The position numbers and the translations under genes are program-made. A DNA stretch of 64,000 nucleotides from contig JAKCPI010028431.1 in NCBI GenBank assembly GCA_023213315.1, positions 1 to 64,000 of the forward strand, in the 5' to 3' direction. Below are positions 37,130 to 49,900 of this stretch, in pieces. The notes below the pieces were generated by a model. That model did not search any database. It was not told where the DNA came from and saw nothing but the letters and a program-made list of their open reading frames with translations. This DNA is from Euborellia annulipes (lineage: Eukaryota; Arthropoda; Insecta; Dermaptera; Anisolabididae). Each line of letters starts with the position of its first letter. The first letter of the stretch is position 1.

Positions 37130-37500
37130 CAAAAATCTCTCCTTAATTATCAACTTTAGAGAAATAATTATAATACAATCGACTCTATATGATAATATGA
37201 AATCCATGTGACTACAAGAAAAATTCGAATTATCGAGATTTTGAATTTTCAAGAAGTTTGAATTATCAAGAGGAAAAAAAATTCGAATTATTAAAAGTTT
37301 TTATTATAGTTTTAAAAATATGAATGAGCTAACATAAATTTAATGGGTAAGTGGCCTATTTCGAATTTTAGAAAGTTTTCCCCCTCCCCCTCCTCCTCTT
37401 GTTACTAAAAGGATCTAAGCGTATCAAAGTACACAGTATTTTTTCGACTCGCTGAAGTTTACAGCTCGAGAGTTCTAATTATCGAGATTATATAAGACCT
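37130..37500. repeat. Tc1/pogo-type MITE debris
   Basis: Repeated AATTATCGAGA and CGAATTAT motifs around ATCGACTCTATATGAT resemble eroded ends of pogo-type MITEs. No complete inverted termini. Between DPH7 and RFC4; the remaining sequence to 38,168 holds only AT-rich DNA and the RFC4 5' flank. Confidence 0.35.
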
Positions 37501-38168
37501 AAAAAAAAAATAGTTGCCTCATGGGCAGTATTTTTTCTAATTTTTTGTGACCTGTGTGCGCACTTTTTTATAGCCTGCAGTTTTTTTTTTCCAAAATAAA
37601 AAAATTTTGTTCAGCATTTGTGCAATTTTATTTTCTGCACAAAAAAAAAAAAAATAAAAATTTTGTGCGCGCGAATATGTTTTATTTGCGTTATGTTAAA
37701 TTTTATGTGCGCGACAGCTTAGAGGGAGGGAACATTGCTTATGAGGCAACCATTTCACTATAGTTGTCTATTAAAATTAATTTAATTAACGATTTCATTA
37801 AAATTCATCCAAAATTGTTTAAAATAATTTTGATTTTAATGTTTATATTGAAAAATCATTTATTAGTGAGAATAAATTTTGCACCTCGCGCTAATGTTAA
37901 TTGCCAATATATGAATACTATAGATAAAAAATTAAAATTTTATTAAATAAAATTCAGATATAATTTTAAATCTTATTTTAGAAAATGAAATTTCAAATTA
38001 TTTTATTATATAAAGATAATTTTATTTATAATTTTTTTTTTGCAGTTGGCTATTCCAATCTCCCAAGCAAAGTGCGCGGGAAATCGATGACAACTTGTAT
38101 CTACTAATATTTTTTTTTCTTTCTAATTTTATTTTTTTTCAATTTCGACATTTTTCTTAATTTAAATA

Positions 38169-41100
38169 ATGGATGCATTTTTAAAAACTGGAAAGCTTGG
38201 CACTGAAAAAAAGAAGGATGTGAAAGCTGGGCCATCAGTAATTAAGAAGAATGTGTCAATTCCTTGGGTTGAAAAATAGTGAGTAATTATTTCCATTAAT
38301 TTTAAATATACTTATATTTATTAACAGTCATGTGCCTTGTCATTCTAATAATTAATTTTTTTAACTTTTAGTCGTCCAAAAACTGTTGATGACGTTGTTG
38401 AACAAGTTGATGTGGTTTCTGTAATGAAAGAGTGCATGAATGGAGCCGATTTACCTCATTTATTATTTTATGGACCACCAGGGACTGGAAAAACAAGTAC
38501 TATCCTTGCTGCATCCAGACAATTATTCGGAGATATATATAAACAAAGGTAAAAACAAATATTTATACAAATTCACTGTCAAGATGTTAAGGCATAATCC
38601 AATTGACTAGTTTATATTTCTTTAATACACAATATGATTAAATTAGTTGATTTATTTTACACATGACTAATGGGTTAAATTGTTTTTATGGAAATAATGC
38701 ATCTTTCAGCACCAATAGTCTCACTTGTCATATGAACATATGACTTCCACTTGAAGTTAACCTATATATATATATATACATTGAGTTCGCCACCAAAATT
38801 CAAATTTCCTTATTTAACTTTTGTGATGAGCTGCTGCTTTCTTTCCAACCGTTTGTAGTAAACGTACATGACCTCAAAATTTCTGGGCAAATAAGATTAG
38901 ATGCATAATATTACGAAGATATAAGGCATTCTAATATCGAGATCCCTTTTCCGTTTATACACGATCGACTTTATATGATCATGACATTAAATTCTTTATT
39001 TCACTAAAGTTCAGAGAAGTTTCTGCAAATCCGACGAGTCATTAAATTACTTACTGTCAAATAATTTTGATTCAAAGACTTCTGACATCCGAAAAGTCTA
39101 GATTTGACTTTTTTGGACTATTTCGTGTGGAGCGTTATTGAACTCTGTGAACAACTAATCAAGATATTCCATCGTGACTCATCTCCCTGTTGCTATTAAG
39201 ACAGGTTCACAAATATGATAATGAGAATCAAAACAAATTATTCTTTTTATCCGAATTTTGGAGGCGAACTCTGTATTCTATCTTAAACAAAGGATTATTC
39301 TTTCATGAATAATCTTGATGTAGGTGAGTTGGTGAGAAATAAAGGCTGGTTTATATTTTGTATTTATTATTTATCTTTTAATATAGTAGTATTGTTTACA
39401 AATATAAATCCCATACTCATCATCAGAACTCTCATTATCAGGAACAAGTAAAAATTGTTGCCTAATTATCAATATTAATAAAACAGATGATTCTGTGTCT
39501 TTAATTTAAATTAAAAAAAAGAGCAAACGGAGGAATATATATGTATATACCCTATAATATAAACTTTTATCATCATTATCTTTAGGCTATTATATATTAT
39601 TATGATATTTTGTCCCCATGAAGTTATATCACTGTACTTAAATCTGTTTGTTTTTCATTATTCTACAAGATAGTCTTTACTACTGATGTTTTAATTATAA
39701 TTTTTCATAATTACCACAATTTGACTCAATTATTTTTTCAATCTAACAATAAGAATATATTTATATCAATGTCTTCGAAATATTCTATTTTTTTTTAAAG
39801 TGTAATCTTTTAACTAATACTTTTTCAATTTATTTTGTTTCAGGATTTTAGAACTTAATGCATCAGATGAGAGAGGCATCCAAGTTATTCGAGATAAAGT
39901 AAAAAATTTCGCACAGCAAACAGCAAGTAGCATGACACCGGAGTAAGTTTAAAAAATATATATATATATATATATACACATGATCTTTATCATAATAAAA
40001 TTTATTAATAAATAAGAAATTACATAATATAATATTTAAGATATTATATACATCGCGTATGTGACTAAAATTGCTTTCTGAGTGAATTCAAATACCCGAA
40101 TGCCGTGCTGTCGTCTAGTGATAAGGGCACACCGAGTACAAAGTGGATCCGTGGTTTAACTCCCGGCGGCACACGCTTACTTTTTTCGGGTATTTGAATT
40201 AATAAATATTGGAATTATATAAAATTTATTCCTCCATGATGATTACTTATTGATTAATGAAATTATGTTTGAGCCTAGAAATTCCTCAAGTAATTTATTT
40301 TTATTTTGAATATAGAATATAAATTTATTATATAGTTGAGGAGCGGAATTTTATTATGATAAAGAAAAATAACATCACAAATAAAGAATTTTAATAGAAT
40401 AATCTTAAAATTTGTAGTGGCCGACCATGTCCTCCTTTTAAAATCATCATTCTCGATGAAGCTGATTCAATGACTGAAACAGCTCAAGCTGCTCTCCGTC
40501 GAACAATGGAACTTGAAACCAGATCAACACGATTTTGTTTAATTTGCAATTACGTCAGTCGGATTATTGATCCTTTAACTTCACGTTGTACTAAATTTCG
40601 ATTTAAGCCCCTCAAATCCGATGTAATGAAATCGAGACTGGAATTTATTGCAAAAGAAGAGAAAGTATTACTTGAAGATAATGTAATTGATGCATTAGTT
40701 GAAACGAGTGGCGGTGATATGCGTCAGGCGATTACTCTACTTCAATCTTGTTCCCGATTAAAAGGAAAGGAAGACAAAGTAACTCGAAATGATGTTTACG
40801 AGGTTTCAGGGGTAAATATACAATTTCTTATTTAATTTTCAAATAGTGATTTACAGTATTAACGAATTCTCACCGGTGGGTAAATGAAAGAAAATGAATG
40901 AAATTTCATACTCACTCTATCCTTAACAATTATTAATGCATGTTACAAAAAATCTGGTGCGACCAGCACGGTGCACAACTTTCTCTTACCGAAGGGTACA
41001 TACACAGACAGACAGACCAATTTTTTGGACTCATGGGACCTCAAAATCCATCAAAATCCCGACATCGAATTTTTGACATGATCGCCATTCTTTCTCTCTC

Positions 41101-43912
41101 AATATATATTTCATATATAGGGAAAGAGAAAGTAAAAACCGAGCCCCACAATAATTGAGAAGCAGACATTTCTTTTTCTTCTTGATTACTTGTCGCCTTA
41201 GAGTCGTTATAGATTAAAGTTGAAGGTTGGACTGAGGAGTCATAAGGTCCTTTTAATTAATACTTACTGAAAGAAGCTCATATTCCTCTTCAAATTTTCT
41301 CTTGTTACAATGAAGTACTTTGACTGAAAAGGGTTCAGAGTAGAGAGGGTCTCTCTATCTACTTCCACCCAACTAGTTATAGGCATTAAATAAACAAGGC
41401 CGAAAAATTCAAGTCCAATCATTTTTTATATATTTTACATCTTGAATTTTAATATATTGGTGGAGACTAAATACATATCTTCGCAAAAAATCTGATATAA
41501 CAAGCACAGTTCTCTTACCAAAGGGTACCAGTCAGACCAGATTTTTTTTATTTAAATTAATTGATAAACTTTTAGACAACAAGCAAATGCAATAGCAAAT
41601 GGGCCCCATTGGTTTAGGAATCGCTATTCCACAATTTCTCAAAATATAATTATTAACTATTGTGCAAATCAAACTTGGAAGATTACTCCTTAATAAATAG
41701 CAAGTTCTTAAAGCAATATTTCAATAAAAAACACAAATATTTTTCATTCAGCTCTCACTTTGTAACATGTTGTTTTTTTGCAGATCTGATGATGGTCATT
41801 TGATTGACCGAAACTGGTGGAATATATGTGCACACACAGTCATCAAATGAATAAAAAATCCTGAAAATGAAAAATATTTGTGTTTTTTATTGAAATATTG
41901 CTTTAAGAACTTGCTATTTATTAAGGAGTAATCTTCTAAGTTTGATTTGCATAAGATCCTCTTACAACCTCCAATTATAATTAACTATTATGATTTTCGC
42001 CCACGGGGCTTGGAGTAGTTGGTAGCGTGCCTACCTTCTATACCGAACGTCGCGGGTTCGGACCCCAGGCAGTCCGATGATTTTATTTAAGGCATTTGGA
42101 TACCAAATGACTTAAATAGAAATGCCTGGACCCCCAATATATATATTACAACGGTTATCGTCTAAAGTCTTAACTGGCCTAACTTGCCGAAAAGACTGTG
42201 TGAATGTGTGTGTGAATGAGAAAAAAGTGTGAATGTTTTTAATAAAAAAAAAAAAAACTATTATGATTTGTTTGTTAATAGTAAATTTAATGCATTCCGA
42301 ACATCCTTAGCCATTCTTAATTTTCGACAAAGAAATCCTCATTGTTTATCTCTTTATTTTAATTAGGCCCAATAGAAATTATAAAAATAGTTAATCATCT
42401 TATTTAAAACATTTTAATTTTTTTTTCAAGCATTTATTATGCGAAAAGCTATTGGCTGATAAGAAAAAATATACACAATTTCACAATTAGATAAGAACAG
42501 CTTTATAATAAAATATTATATTGATAATTCATATGTGGATCATCCACAAGGGATTAGCAAGAGATACCTAATAACTCCAACTTACTCAATCTTCTAAATT
42601 CACAGTGAAAAAAATGTCTTGAGACATCCCCTCCGCTCCGCCAACTGAAGCCCAAATAAGCTTTTTTTTGATTGCAAGCCTACTTTAACAAGAGCCTGAT
42701 TCGCTCGAGAATGAGCTTAATCAACCAAACAAATATTTTTAAAATAATTAAATCATCTTTTTTTAATGTACCTGAAGGGGAAAAGACAACACACGACGGA
42801 TAATCATCCTGAGTGTCTAAGCTCAAGGCTCTCGAAAACACATTGGTGACTCTTATTTAGAAACAACCTGCTGTTTGAAATTTGATGAGGAAAATATCAG
42901 GCATATCGCACCAAGAAACAAAACCTTTGGATGTCACCAAAAGGACAAAATGTATATATCCTCATCATATTTATTATACTCTAGTAAATATGAGCATTTT
43001 TTACTAAAAATATTATCGAAAATGCTATTGGAATTTCATATATTTTTCAAACAATGCACTAAAGACTGTAATTAGTCAATATATCGTTTAAAATAAAGAA
43101 ATTTTCGATATGTGTTTCAATATACAGAATTACAGAATGACCGATGAATTTCAGCAGCCCTTCAACCCTCTGTTACTCTGTTATTCAACTTCTTTATTAA
43201 CTGGTAAATTGTTATATTTATTGAGTTAAACGCGATGCCGATTAGAATGCTTAATCAAAAATATGATCTCTTTTTACTTTCTCTTACCTCTATATATGTT
43301 AATATACCAGTATATATAGAGCAGTGGTTTCCAAACTTTGTAATCACGCCTCCCTTAAAAATATTTAATCGTATAACGCCTCCCCCTCCCCCCTCCAGAG
43401 CCGGATTTAAGAGTATGCCGCCTATAGGCCCTTTTGCTGCCCCCGAAAACGAAATTTTTTCTGCCCTGAAGAAAATAATTTTTCCTCCGGAAATTATTTT
43501 ATCTTTTTTTTTTAGGAAACCAAAGTTTTTGCAATATATTCGCCCCTCCCCAACGATTAGTCCGCGCCTAACAGTTTGGAAAACTCTGATATAGAGAGAG
43601 AGAAAGTATTGGATTCATGATAAAAATTCGATGTCGTGATTTTGATGTATATACACGTTTTGAGGTCCCCTGAATTTAAAAAAGTGGTTTTCGCGATATG
43701 GTCTGTCTGTGTGTCTGTGTTCAATTTTAAGCATGAAGCCAATTTTTCCAAACAAGAACTGTTGCATATTTGATAATTTTCTGCTTTATGTTTAGATGAT
43801 ATTTTTTTCTTTTTTGAATTTCTGGTGATAATATATATCTTTATATATATATATATATATATGCGAAGATAAGTTTTCTCGGGTTTTCGCGGAAACCTTC
43901 CAGAACATTTAA

Positions 43913-43944
<32 letters not shown>

Positions 43945-46862
43945 ATGTTTCTTTACAAATGTAATTTTATTTCAAATTTTTTTCCAATTAAAACGCTCTC
44001 TCGATTGTAAAATCGAATAAATATTCTCTTTGAAAACATTTTTCAATGGACAATTAATTTTTAAAAGAAAATCAAAGTATGGATATTTGCATACAAAAGG
44101 ATTTCATTTCTGACTTACTGAAAATTTAATATAAAATAATCTTTTATTCTTGTTTACTGATTAGTAGTTGGAATCCCATGTCTTTTAATCTATTTTAAAC
44201 ATTTTTTATTAAGATTGAGATTTTATTTTTAAATCCTAATTTATTAATCTAATTAATAATTTAATAAAAAAACCTAGTTTATGATCATCTGATATTATCT
44301 TATCAATGAGTTATATATTTCTAAAACTTTATCATAAATAAATTATATAATTAATTAGCTTTTAATTAATTAACAATTTATTATTTGAAGGCTTTCACCT
44401 TAAAATAGTGATAATAAATTAAAATTTTACTTGCATATAAATAAATTTAATTTTTTTTTTTTTTTTAGGTAATTCCAGAAGAGATTGTAAAAGATTTTCT
44501 TAAAATTTGTCAATCGAATGATTATGATTTGTTGGTAAAATCTGTTGAAAATTTGGTACAGGATGCCTATAGTGCTTCTCAGGTAAAGAATTTTAAATAA
44601 ATATAATAAAATATATCCTCTAATACAGCATTTCCCAAAGTATGGGTCACGTAGGGAAATTTTGCCGGGTCGCGAAAAAAAATTGTAAAAAATTTTTGTT
44701 ACAATTTCAGTGTATGAAATAAACAAACAAATAACTAGATTTTTATTTAAAAAAATATAGATAAGAGAAATTAATAAAATGTGTTTTGTACATTGGGTCT
44801 CCAAAATTTTAAAACCGCGGGCCGCGGTCAAAAAATTTTGGCAAACGCTGCTCTATTATATGATTAAATTAAATTAAAAAAAAAAAAAATGCATGCAAAT
44901 TTTATGTAGTGATATTTTTTGTCCTCTATGTTTTGTTAATTTTATTCTAATTTTATATCTTGTTCTAGTTCATGGAACAAATTACTGAAGAGATTATTAA
45001 TTCAGATTATTTAACTGATAACCAGAAAGCCATAATACTAGAAAAGCTTGGGGTATGTATATATGAACGATTTTTTTATTATTTTAACACTTTGAGTTTG
45101 AATAAACCATTACGATATTCAATTCTCTTTTAAAAATGTTAATCCCAGTTTCTCAATGCATATTCCCCCTATTTAGAATTATTTAATCCATTAAATCATA
45201 TTCTGTGTACAATATATATATATCAAATAGTATATGCTAATCATTATTTAGTGTAATTTTTTTTTCAATTATTTGAACGCAATTTGAAAAGAAAAACCTT
45301 CAAGCGATATAATCTACCTTAGAATCAAACTTATTTTTTTTTTGACTTGTAAAACATTTTCAAGGTAAAAATAAATGATATTAATTTAAAAGAAATTATT
45401 TTTTGAAGATAAGATTGTCAAAAATATTAATTAAACTCACTTTGGTTGTTTCTTTGTCCGTCTATTTTTGCAATATACGTAAATAGATAATGCCGCTCAA
45501 AACAAATAAAAAAACGAAAAGAATAAAATTTTAACTCGCTTTCATAAAGCATTACAGAACATTTAATATTTCATTTTTTAAATTTGTTAATTTCTCGAAA
45601 AGAACTTTGATTCTTAAAAAAAAAAATAATGAGCCCAAATAAAAGAAACAATATCAATGAGAAGTTGCTGTGACTTTTAATTCGATATAGGGGACGTAGC
45701 AGACAAGGGAATTAAATAAAAAACTTTTATTTAATTAATTGTCAACGTTTTGATCGCTAATTTCGGCCTTCATCAGGATAATATACAATTTTTCATTTAA
45801 ATATCTTGAATATAGGAAGATTTATTTTTATTTTGGCCAATATTGTTTTAATAAACCACCACTACCTTGGCCAAAATACAAATAAATCTTCCTTTATTCA
45901 AGATATTTAAATGAAAAATTGTATATTATCCTGATGAAGGCCGAAATTAGCGACCGAAACGTTGACAAGGCGGGCTTTGCGACTAGTAATACATACATGT
46001 ATATTAGTCGTTAAATATATCCGCTCAGGAGCTCACTTCTAGTGAGTGCGTAGATGGCGACCACGAGTTGTCCGAGCTAAGGCTGGTATTTCTTCCTTTC
46101 TTTTATATCAGCCTTTATTTTCCTTTTTCATATCAAGCGTCAGACCCTGAGACGGGGGTCGGCTTGGTTTTCTCTCCGTCTCATTTATTTATAAATTAAT
46201 TTTTCCGACACCACATAGAGATAAGGCCAAGATAGAAGAAGATTAGTCGTTAAACATCATATATTGTATAATTGACAATGAAAATCAAAAATAATACTCT
46301 ACATTTTGTATTTTAACAATTATCCTGATCAAGGCCGAAATTAGCAACCGAAACGTCGACAATTAATAATTAAATAAAAGTTTTATATTATTTATTATTG
46401 GCTGCTACGTCTCCGATATTCAATTAATTCAATTCAATTAAAAGAAGCAATTTTTTCAGCTCAATTCATCTTCGAAGGAACCTTTTGTTTTCATCAATTT
46501 GAAATATAAATATTCAGGAAAGATTTAATATAAATAATTTGATTATTTTAGGTATAAGAACTTGGGAATATCAAAAGATTTTCTAAATTCACAATTATTT
46601 ATTTAACAAGTTATTTGCAAGTATAAAAAAACATAAAATTACAAATATGATGATGATAATACATTATTATATAAAAAATACAACACATAATCATATATAT
46701 ATATATATATATATCATTTTTGTTATATACATCTGAATTTTATTTTATACGATTTATGATTTTTTTTTTTAGGTGTGCAGTTTTCGGCTTCAAGAAGGAA
46801 CGGGCGAACATATCGAATTGCTTGATCTTGGTTGTACAATTCTTCAAGCTTATCAAATGTGA
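38169..46862 (+). CDS. RFC4: Replication factor C subunit 4 (clamp loader ATPase)
   Basis: Exons 38169-38278, 38372-38548, 39844-39942, 40418-40811, 44469-44582, 44969-45052, 46773-46862; GT-AG introns, 355 residues (human 363). A nuclear AAA+ subunit of the RFC pentamer that opens PCNA and loads it on primed DNA. Residues: SIPWVEKYRP box near 29-39, Walker A GPPGTGKT at 71-78, ELNASDERG motif soon after, Walker B ILDEAD at 140-145, SRC arginine-finger motif at 184-186, then lid and C-terminal collar helices. The start matches the M.AFLK N terminus typical of RFC4 and separates it from RFC2 and RFC5. Repeats fill introns 3, 4, 5 and 6. It converges with the oxidase gene, the stops being 101 bases apart. 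Confidence 0.95.
40083..40200 (+). mobile_element. tRNA-like SINE fragment in inverted flanks
   Basis: TCGTCTAGTGATAAGGGCAC resembles box A and GGTTTAACTCCCGGCGGCAC box B of a tRNA-derived repeat. It is bounded by the inverted pair AATTCAAATACCCG / CGGGTATTTGAATT. In RFC4 intron 3. The cloverleaf is not good enough for a tRNA gene. Confidence 0.55.
40947..41134 (-). mobile_element. FB1, internally deleted
   Basis: Retains the AATCTGGTGCGACC centre and the last part of one arm (CAGACAGACAGACCA, GGGACCTCAAAA, CATCGAATTTTTGACATG, ending GAGAAAGTA). In RFC4 intron 4. Confidence 0.65.
41440..41550. mobile_element. FB1 centre fragment
   Basis: ATCTTGAATTTTAATATATT, AAAAAATCTGATATAACAAG and CAGTCAGACCAGATTTTTTT correspond to the FB1 centre and its flank. 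In RFC4 intron 4. Confidence 0.5.
41666..41951. mobile_element. Foldback element with hammerhead-like loop
   Basis: Two ~85-bp arms (41,666-41,750 and 41,867-41,951) are nearly exact inverted copies; each contains AATAAATAGCAAGTTCTTAA or its inverse. The loop holds CTGATGA, T, GGTCA..TGACC hairpin, GAAACTGG at 41,786-41,817. In RFC4 intron 4. Confidence 0.7.
42000..42257 (+). mobile_element. SINE family B, full-length
   Basis: Head GGGGCTTGGAGTAGTTGGTA, GTCGCGGGTTCGGACCCCAG box B, body with GGCAGTCCGATGATTTTATT, GCCGAAAAGACTGTGTGAAT, TG-rich tract and A-tail. Near-identical to 14,769-15,034. In RFC4 intron 4. Confidence 0.8.
42270..43270. other. RFC4 intron 4, nothing recognised
   Basis: AT-rich. 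A 66-codon frame near 42,875 has no domain and no sign of being an exon. Confidence 0.4.
43275..43739 (+). mobile_element. FB1 arm interrupted by a hAT-like MITE
   Basis: TACTTTCTCTTACC opens the copy; after the insertion it resumes at GAGAAAGTATTGGATTCATG and continues to about 43,739. The interruption is at the AT-rich edge of the terminus. Confidence 0.65.
43322..43588. mobile_element. hAT-like MITE with exact 8-bp duplication
   Basis: ATATAGAG flanks both sides (43314-43321 and 43589-43596). Inverted ends CAGTGGTTTCCAAACT / AGTTTGGAAAACTCTG. 267 bp. It is inserted in the FB1 copy above, so it is younger. The 119-codon frame across it is spurious. Confidence 0.75.
44626..44850. mobile_element. 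hAT-like MITE, 225 bp
   Basis: Inverted ends CAGCATTTCCCAAA and TTTTGGCAAACGCTG; flanks CTCTAATA (44618-44625) and CTCTATTA (44851-44858) differ at one base. It lies in RFC4 intron 5 and also gives a 134-codon reverse frame with no meaning. Confidence 0.7.
45687..46416. mobile_element. Compound foldback with hammerhead-like arms
   Basis: Outer ends GGGGACGTAGCAG / CTGCTACGTCTCC are inverted. The left arm (to 45,778) and two right segments (45,930-45,966 and 46,324-46,360) each contain the CTGATGA..GAAAC motif. An inner palindrome spans 45,770-45,945. A family A copy (46,022-46,241) has inserted inside. In RFC4 intron 6. Confidence 0.6.
46022..46241 (+). mobile_element. SINE-like family A copy
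   Basis: CGCTCAGGAGCTCAC, GTAGATGGCGACCACGAG, CAAGCGTCAGACC and 3' AGATAGAAGAAG. Diverged from the 35,181 copy; same strand. Confidence 0.6.
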
Positions 46863-46963
46863 AATATTAATAAAAATCATTTTGTAGTTTGTTATGCATT
46901 TTTCTTATAATAAAAAATATTTTTATTTATAATTTTAGTTTTTTACAATTAATGTTTTATTTA
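46863..46963. terminator. Shared 3' ends of RFC4 and the oxidase gene
   Basis: AATAAA signals for RFC4 lie at 46,869 and 46,909. On the reverse strand AATAAA lies at 46,961-46,956, overlapping the region just after the oxidase stop, and again at 46,927-46,922. With only 101 bases between stop codons, the two 3' UTRs must be extremely short or overlap as antisense. Confidence 0.6.
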
Positions 46964-49900
46964 TTAGAAAAATCTGACTAAAATGATTGCAATGATTAAT
47001 CCTAATATGAGAAGGGCGGCTCGGAAGAGAGTGTCCAGGGAAGGAGCTTCCTTTTCAAGCCAAGGCAAGTTACGTTCCGGTCTTGGCCAGGGGTCAGCAT
47101 CTTGTTCTGGACCATAAAAGGCCAAGACGTCCTCTTGAGATGCTTTACCGAGAGTTGTCAAAGCCTAAAAACAAGTAATAAAATATTCATTTTTTTCATT
47201 TTTTTTGTTTTTGGGAATTACAAAAGTGTATTTTTATATTCGAGTTCTTTAAAAAATTAATACCTCTGTAGCAGCTCGTTTTCCAGCTCGGATAGCTCCC
47301 TCCATATATCCAGACCAACGTGGAGCCGTTTCACTTCCAGCCAAAAATATCTTATTGCCGATTGGAGAACGTAACATTGGCCCTAATCGAGAAAGAGCTC
47401 CAGGAGGGTAATAAGTGGTGTAACATCCGCCAATGTACGGCTCGGAAGCCCAGCATTTTTCGTAAAAAGCAATTGGCTAAAAACAAACGGATATTGTTTG
47501 AAATATTTTTTATGGGAGGATATCTACTTAAGTCCCATCCTGGGATCTCCACTCAATCTGAGGATCCTATTCCGTGGTATATTCTCAAAATTTGTTATTT
47601 ATTAACCTTTAAATCAATTGCTATCCACTTGATTTATTTTAAAATTCAAGCCCACCCTCTTGAATTTTAATATTTTTTTATTGATTAGTGGATATGGCGA
47701 AACTGGACTCTTCAAGACAATGACATTTGTTTTGTTTCAGATTTTTTTTTTTTTTTGAAGAATAAAAAATCTGGTGGGACCGTTAGCACAGCTCACAACT
47801 TCGTCTTACCTTTGGTAAGATTTTTTTTGTGTCGACATATATTTATTTTCCGCCGATAATTATGAATTCATAAATATGAGAAAATATTTATATTTTGCAA
47901 CCATTTCTCCTATCTTTCCTATGAAGTACAAGTGTAAAGTGTGCTTTAAACAAAATGAGGCAAAATGAATTTAAAGAACATCTAAAAAATAATTGATTTT
48001 TGCATTTTAATCAAAATCTTTGGAGCGAATTTTGAGAAAAACGAAAAAAAAAACTGAAAAAGTGCATCAGTGGTGTCACGTGCCAGGGAGGTACTTAACT
48101 TAAATACAAAATTTCAACTTTGTATCTCTTTTTCTTCTTGAGATATTTTGTTCACAGACAGACGCATGCAGAGACAGACCATGTTGAAAAAACCACTTTT
48201 TTGGACTCAGAGGACCTCAAAACGTGTATATTCATTAAAATCTCGTCATCGAATTATTGACATGAATCAAATGCTTTATATATATACATATATAGGCAAG
48301 AGAAAGTAAAATACTTACTTTGAGAGCTTCCGAGCAATCATACTGACGCGCAAGACTAGAAAGAATATTCTTTTTACGTTCTTCTATAGGAAGACTAAGA
48401 AGTTTATAAGTAGCATCTCCGACAATAAAAGCAATTAATGCTGGTCGTCTTGCCGGCATTGAAAAATCAATTACGTTCACCACAGGCTCTCTTTCATCAC
48501 AGCAAGTTACCAGACCATTAATGCCTAAAAAAAATAGCCATTTAATTTTCAAGATTTGTGATTCAATTATTTCTAAAAACTATACCTTTTTCCTTCCAAA
48601 AGCATTTCTCATAAACGAGAATGACTTTCATCACATTCCCCATTGGGGATAATTGTAAAAGTTGATGTCTCGCTGGAGGTAATGGAGGATGAAATTGCAT
48701 ACGCAATTGAGCATTAGGAGGTGTTGCTAAAATGCAACATTTAGCTTTATATTCTTTTCCATCGAGAGTTCGGACAATGACTCCATTCTCGACAGAATGA
48801 TTTATAAGAGTTATAGGAGTATTTAATTTCACTCGATCTAAAAAATCAAAGTTATTATTATTAATATGAAATTTAAACTCTAAAAAAAAAATAATGTTTC
48901 ATTACCTTTAAGTTCCTGAGCGATTTTAATACTGATTTGTTGTGTGCCTCCGACAACAAACGAGTCCTGAGCACCACCTTCGTTTGCACAAAGTGAATAG
49001 ACATCGCCTCCTTGGGCTGTATACCACAAATAAAAAAGCAAAGAAAGTTCGTGGGCTTGGCAAGCATTGTTCGCACTCGCCAACGATCTGATGAACTCTT
49101 TCGTTTCTCTGCAACCAAAAATTTTTTATAAATTCTTTCAATCATCTAAAAATTAAGAAAATAATTTAAATTTTATGCTCTGGGCGTCTGCAAATAACTT
49201 GTGCTTGAAAAACCGAATTGAACAGAGGCTCAAGATATTATTAATATGTACACTGATTTTCAAAAGAATTCTCCGTATGAAGAACATATAAAAAAAATAT
49301 TTAATATTTTCCAAGATTAAAATAAGAAAATTTTCCATCTTTCTTGGAATTTAAAGTCAAAGCTCAGCTCAATGTTCAATGCTTTACAAACGCCCTAAAT
49401 CATTGAGATAAAAGTAATCTACTAAATTCTTTGAGCGTTTTTTTTATCTTAAGAATCTCAATCAAATTTTTTCTTAACAAAACAAAATTTCAAAGACAAG
49501 ACCTCCATCTTCATCAAATTAATTTTGAAAAATTTTCTTCATACGCAGAAGATATTATTATTATGGTATTAAAGTCTAAATGTCCTTAACGAAAAAGAAA
49601 TATATAGTAAATTTAATATTTCACCACATACAATAATTTACGAGATTCTTATGACAAAGTGAGTTTAATAATTGTTTAATTATTTATTGCAATTATATTA
49701 GATTTTTTTTTTTTTTTAATAGAATTTAAACGAATGCTACTCCTAATGGCTGATGACAAATACCTGTAGTCTGGACTGAAAACGACGCTTTGTCAGACTG
49801 TCAGGGGCTCTTGGCGAAGCTTTTTTTAATGAGCACCTCTGATGGAAATAGAAATTCACAAAACAATAAGATTTTTTTGTAAAACAGTCAAGAAGACTTT

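Noticed and set aside
44427..44831. 134-codon reverse frame
   Set aside because: It crosses RFC4 exon 5 and a hAT-like MITE on the opposite strand; no domain.
47320..47670. 116-codon + strand frame
   Set aside because: It is the shadow of the MAO exon at 47,264-47,476, which carries the GGCY motif on the reverse strand.
48873..49145. Three overlapping reverse frames
   Set aside because: Only the frame giving SLASANNACQAHELS fits MAO; the others are shadows.
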